A program made the position numbers and the translations under genes. From NCBI GenBank assembly GCA_910579805.1, contig CAJTWM010000004.1, positions 62,001 through 126,000 of the forward strand: 64,000 nucleotides of DNA, read 5' to 3'. Under the pieces are notes generated by a model. The model was not told the origin of the DNA, did not search any database, and worked only from the letters and a program-made list of their open reading frames with translations. This stretch comes from an uncultured Lachnospiraceae bacterium. GTDB lineage: Bacteria > Bacillota > Clostridia > Lachnospirales > Lachnospiraceae. Below, piece after piece: positions 62,005 through 64,000 of this stretch. Position 1 is the first letter of the stretch, and each line of letters begins with the position of its first letter.

Positions 62005-62727
62005 ATGAGATTCAATCTGAAAAACAAGAAACGGTGGGCGGTACGTTTAGGAGCGCTGGCCTTATGTATCGTTTCCGTGTACTGTGCAGGAAAAGAAACG
62101 ATACAAAGAGTCAATTCGGGAAAGGTGGAAACGGAGAAAAAAAAGCCATGTGTCGTCATAGATGCGGGACACGGCGGCTTTGACCCCGGAAAGGTAGGAA
62201 TAAACGGCGCTTTGGAAAAGGACGTGAATCTGGAGATCGCTAAGATGGTCAGGGAATTTTTGGAGGCGGACGATATTGAGGTCGTTATGACAAGGGAATC
62301 TGATATCGGATTGTATAAAGAAACGGATTCTAATAAGAAAGTACAGGATATGAAAAACAGGATCGGCATTATCGAAGAGGCGAAGCCGGTAGTCACGGTC
62401 AGTATCCATCAAAACAGTTACCACGAAGAATATGTGCACGGCGCGCAAGTCTTTTATTATACGAACAGTACGGAAGGGAAAGAGCTTGCAGGATTTTTAC
62501 AGAGAAGGCTGGTGGAAGATATCGACCCTTCCAACACAAGAGTGGAAAAAGCAAACGACAGTTATTATCTGCTGAAAAAGACGTCTTCACCTATTGTTAT
62601 AGTAGAATGCGGTTTTTTATCAAACAGTCAGGAGGCGGGCGCACTGACCGACCAACTGTATCAGGAGCGGATGGCATGGGCGATCCATTTGGGGATCCTT
62701 CAATATATAAACGACCGGATCCTATAA
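62005..62727 (+). CDS. cwlD: N-acetylmuramoyl-L-alanine amidase (Amidase_3, CwlD-like)
   Basis: A 240-residue protein with an N-terminal anchor (WAVRLGALALCIVSVYCAG, residues 11-29) and an Amidase_3 domain: VVIDAGHGGFDPGKVGINGA (Zn His), LEKDVNLEIAKMV (Zn Glu), VSIHQNSYHEEYVHGAQVFY (Zn His) and IVIVECGFLSNSQEAG (catalytic Glu). It cuts the amide bond of peptidoglycan. Size and single domain match CwlD of sporulation, which acts in cortex formation; sporulation context is not otherwise shown. Confidence 0.88.
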   Translation: MRFNLKNKKRWAVRLGALALCIVSVYCAGKETIQRVNSGKVETEKKKPCVVIDAGHGGFDPGKVGINGALEKDVNLEIAKMVREFLEADDIEVVMTRESDIGLYKETDSNKKVQDMKNRIGIIEEAKPVVTVSIHQNSYHEEYVHGAQVFYYTNSTEGKELAGFLQRRLVEDIDPSNTRVEKANDSYYLLKKTSSPIVIVECGFLSNSQEAGALTDQLYQERMAWAIHLGILQYINDRIL

Positions 62728-62871
62728 AACGGAAGAGATTTTTGCAGGGACGGGATCAGGTTTGAAACCGAATTACCGGAATTGCAGAAATACCGCTTTT
62801 CTTAGAAAAGGGAGTATGATATACTAAAGACGCAAAAACAGGAATAATGAGAAGGAAAGCGGGAGACCGGT

Positions 62872-63987
62872 ATGAAAACAGAGGTTGCAGTCGTTGATGA
62901 AACCGAAATCGATATGGAGATCATCAAGCGTGCAGGCGATATATTGAAAGAAGGCGGCCTGGTGGCGTTTCCGACGGAGACGGTATACGGGCTTGGAGGG
63001 GACGCGCTGAACAGGGAATCTTCCAAAAAGATCTATGCGGCAAAAGGACGTCCCAGCGATAATCCGCTGATCGTACATATTGCAGATATGGATATGCTCG
63101 GGCCGATCGTAGAGATGATACCGGAAATGGCGGAAAAGCTTGCGGCCAGATACTGGCCGGGGCCTCTTACCATGATCTTAAAGAAATCAGAGAAAGTGCC
63201 GTTGGAAACAACGGGTGGGCTGGATACGGTCGCGGTACGAATGCCGAAGCATAATACTGCATTGGCGCTGATCCGGGCAGCAGGCGGTTATATTGCGGCG
63301 CCGAGCGCCAATACGTCAGGGAAACCAAGCCCTACGCAGGCGCGTTTTGTGAAAGAGGATATGGACGGCCGGATCGAGATGATTTTGGACGGAGGCGCGG
63401 TGGGCATTGGGCTGGAATCTACGATCGTAGATCTGACGGAAGGGAAACCTATGATCCTTCGCCCCGGATATATTACAAAGGAAATGTTGGAAGAAACTTT
63501 AAAAATACCGGTAGCGCTGGACCGGACTATTTTGCAGGCAGATACCGGTAAGGCTCCGAAGGCGCCGGGCATGAAATACAGACATTATGCGCCCAAAGGC
63601 ACGCTTACGATTGTTGCCGGCGAAGAACAAAAGGTGATTCAGGCCATTAACGAACGGGCGGAGCAGATGCGTAAAAAGGGTGAAAAAGTAGGAGTGATCG
63701 GCACGGCGGAAACGGCGGCTCTTTACAGGGCCGACAGTGTGAAGAGTGCGGGAAACCGGCAAAAGGAAGAAACGGTAGCCAAAGAACTGTACCGGATCTT
63801 GCGGGAATTTGACGATGAAGACGTTACGGTGATCTATTCAGAAGCATTTGAAAACACCGGATTTGGACAGGCTATTATGAACAGACTTTTAAAAGCGGCA
63901 GGGCATCGCGTGGAATATGCGGGAGAGACGTTCATTCAGCGAAACGAAGACGAAATGCAACATGATATCAGGATAAAAATGCCATAG
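62872..63987 (+). CDS. ywlC: L-threonylcarbamoyladenylate synthase (Sua5/YwlC)
   Basis: A 371-residue enzyme. The N-terminal YrdC domain has GGLVAFPTETVYGLGGDALN, AAKGRPSDNPLIVHIADMDM, ARYWPGPLTMILKK, VAVRMPKHNTALALIRAAGG and SANTSGKPSPTQARFV. A linker with GMKYRHYAPKGTLTIVAG leads to the C-terminal Sua5 domain (about residues 240-350). It makes threonylcarbamoyl-AMP for the t6A37 modification of tRNA. The last bases of the window (63988-64000) hold nothing assignable. Confidence 0.95.
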   Translation: MKTEVAVVDETEIDMEIIKRAGDILKEGGLVAFPTETVYGLGGDALNRESSKKIYAAKGRPSDNPLIVHIADMDMLGPIVEMIPEMAEKLAARYWPGPLTMILKKSEKVPLETTGGLDTVAVRMPKHNTALALIRAAGGYIAAPSANTSGKPSPTQARFVKEDMDGRIEMILDGGAVGIGLESTIVDLTEGKPMILRPGYITKEMLEETLKIPVALDRTILQADTGKAPKAPGMKYRHYAPKGTLTIVAGEEQKVIQAINERAEQMRKKGEKVGVIGTAETAALYRADSVKSAGNRQKEETVAKELYRILREFDDEDVTVIYSEAFENTGFGQAIMNRLLKAAGHRVEYAGETFIQRNEDEMQHDIRIKMP

Positions 63988-64000
63988 ACAAGTGGCAGAA

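Overview
The window looks like a chromosomal stretch of a Gram-positive anaerobe of the Lachnospiraceae (Clostridium cluster XIVa). Reasons: a large Bacillus-type SRP RNA; the core pairs gdpP-rplI-dnaB and rpsF-ssb-rpsR; MecA, DUF4317, DUF624 and DUF951 proteins; a fermentative set (D-lactate dehydrogenase, pyruvate formate-lyase with its activase); strong Shine-Dalgarno (SD) sites; sigma-A type promoters; and moderately low GC. I ran no database search. Family names come from recognising motifs.

Layout. 1-6.4 kb: 5'-truncated D-lactate dehydrogenase, acetyltransferase, HD-GYP protein, DUF624 protein, diguanylate cyclase, and a highly expressed sugar-ABC ATPase. 6.6-10.3 kb: two XRE regulators, a CdaR/PucR regulator and an unknown protein behind a large hairpin. 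10.4-19.6 kb: PflX-like radical SAM protein, SRP RNA, AraC-GGDEF hybrid, tadA, a kinase-like protein, a phosphatase plus NrdG-like pair, DUF4317 and a chemoreceptor. 19.8-27.5 kb: MATE exporter, a 58-codon small ORF, AgrC-like GHKL kinase, tandem GNAT protein and a heterodimeric ABC exporter. 27.7-30.7 kb is accessory: an Rpn-like nuclease, remnants of a holin-like toxin and of an integrase tail, then a CIRCE-controlled hsp20. 30.9-36.8 kb: glycosyltransferase, a three-gene ABC-2 exporter, DUF218, sirtuin and DUF951. 36.8-46.4 kb: ribosomal and replication genes with EAL, chemoreceptor and c-di-AMP phosphodiesterase genes. 46.5-47.6 kb: ferredoxin and pflA. 48-50.6 kb: three poorly characterised proteins, one with ankyrin repeats. 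50.8-55 kb: decayed AAA-ATPase pseudogene, aldo/keto reductase and a two-subunit LacL/LacM beta-galactosidase. 55.1-58.2 kb: a split pyruvate formate-lyase operon and a DUF1858 gene with a terminator-bearing leader. 58.3-64 kb: mecA, an unexplained structured region, a GH18 protein, an amidase and Sua5/YwlC.

The genes fit a gut-type fermenter: lactose and sugar uptake and cleavage, mixed-acid fermentation to lactate and formate, motility sensing, and dense cyclic-dinucleotide signalling (GGDEF, HD-GYP, EAL, degenerate GGDEF and a GdpP-type enzyme).

The most unusual locus is the pyruvate formate-lyase operon. The catalytic subunit stops before its glycyl-radical domain. That domain is a separate 80-residue protein. 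Between them sits a 67-residue protein whose start resembles the radical domain but whose tail has four cysteines in place of the glycine loop.
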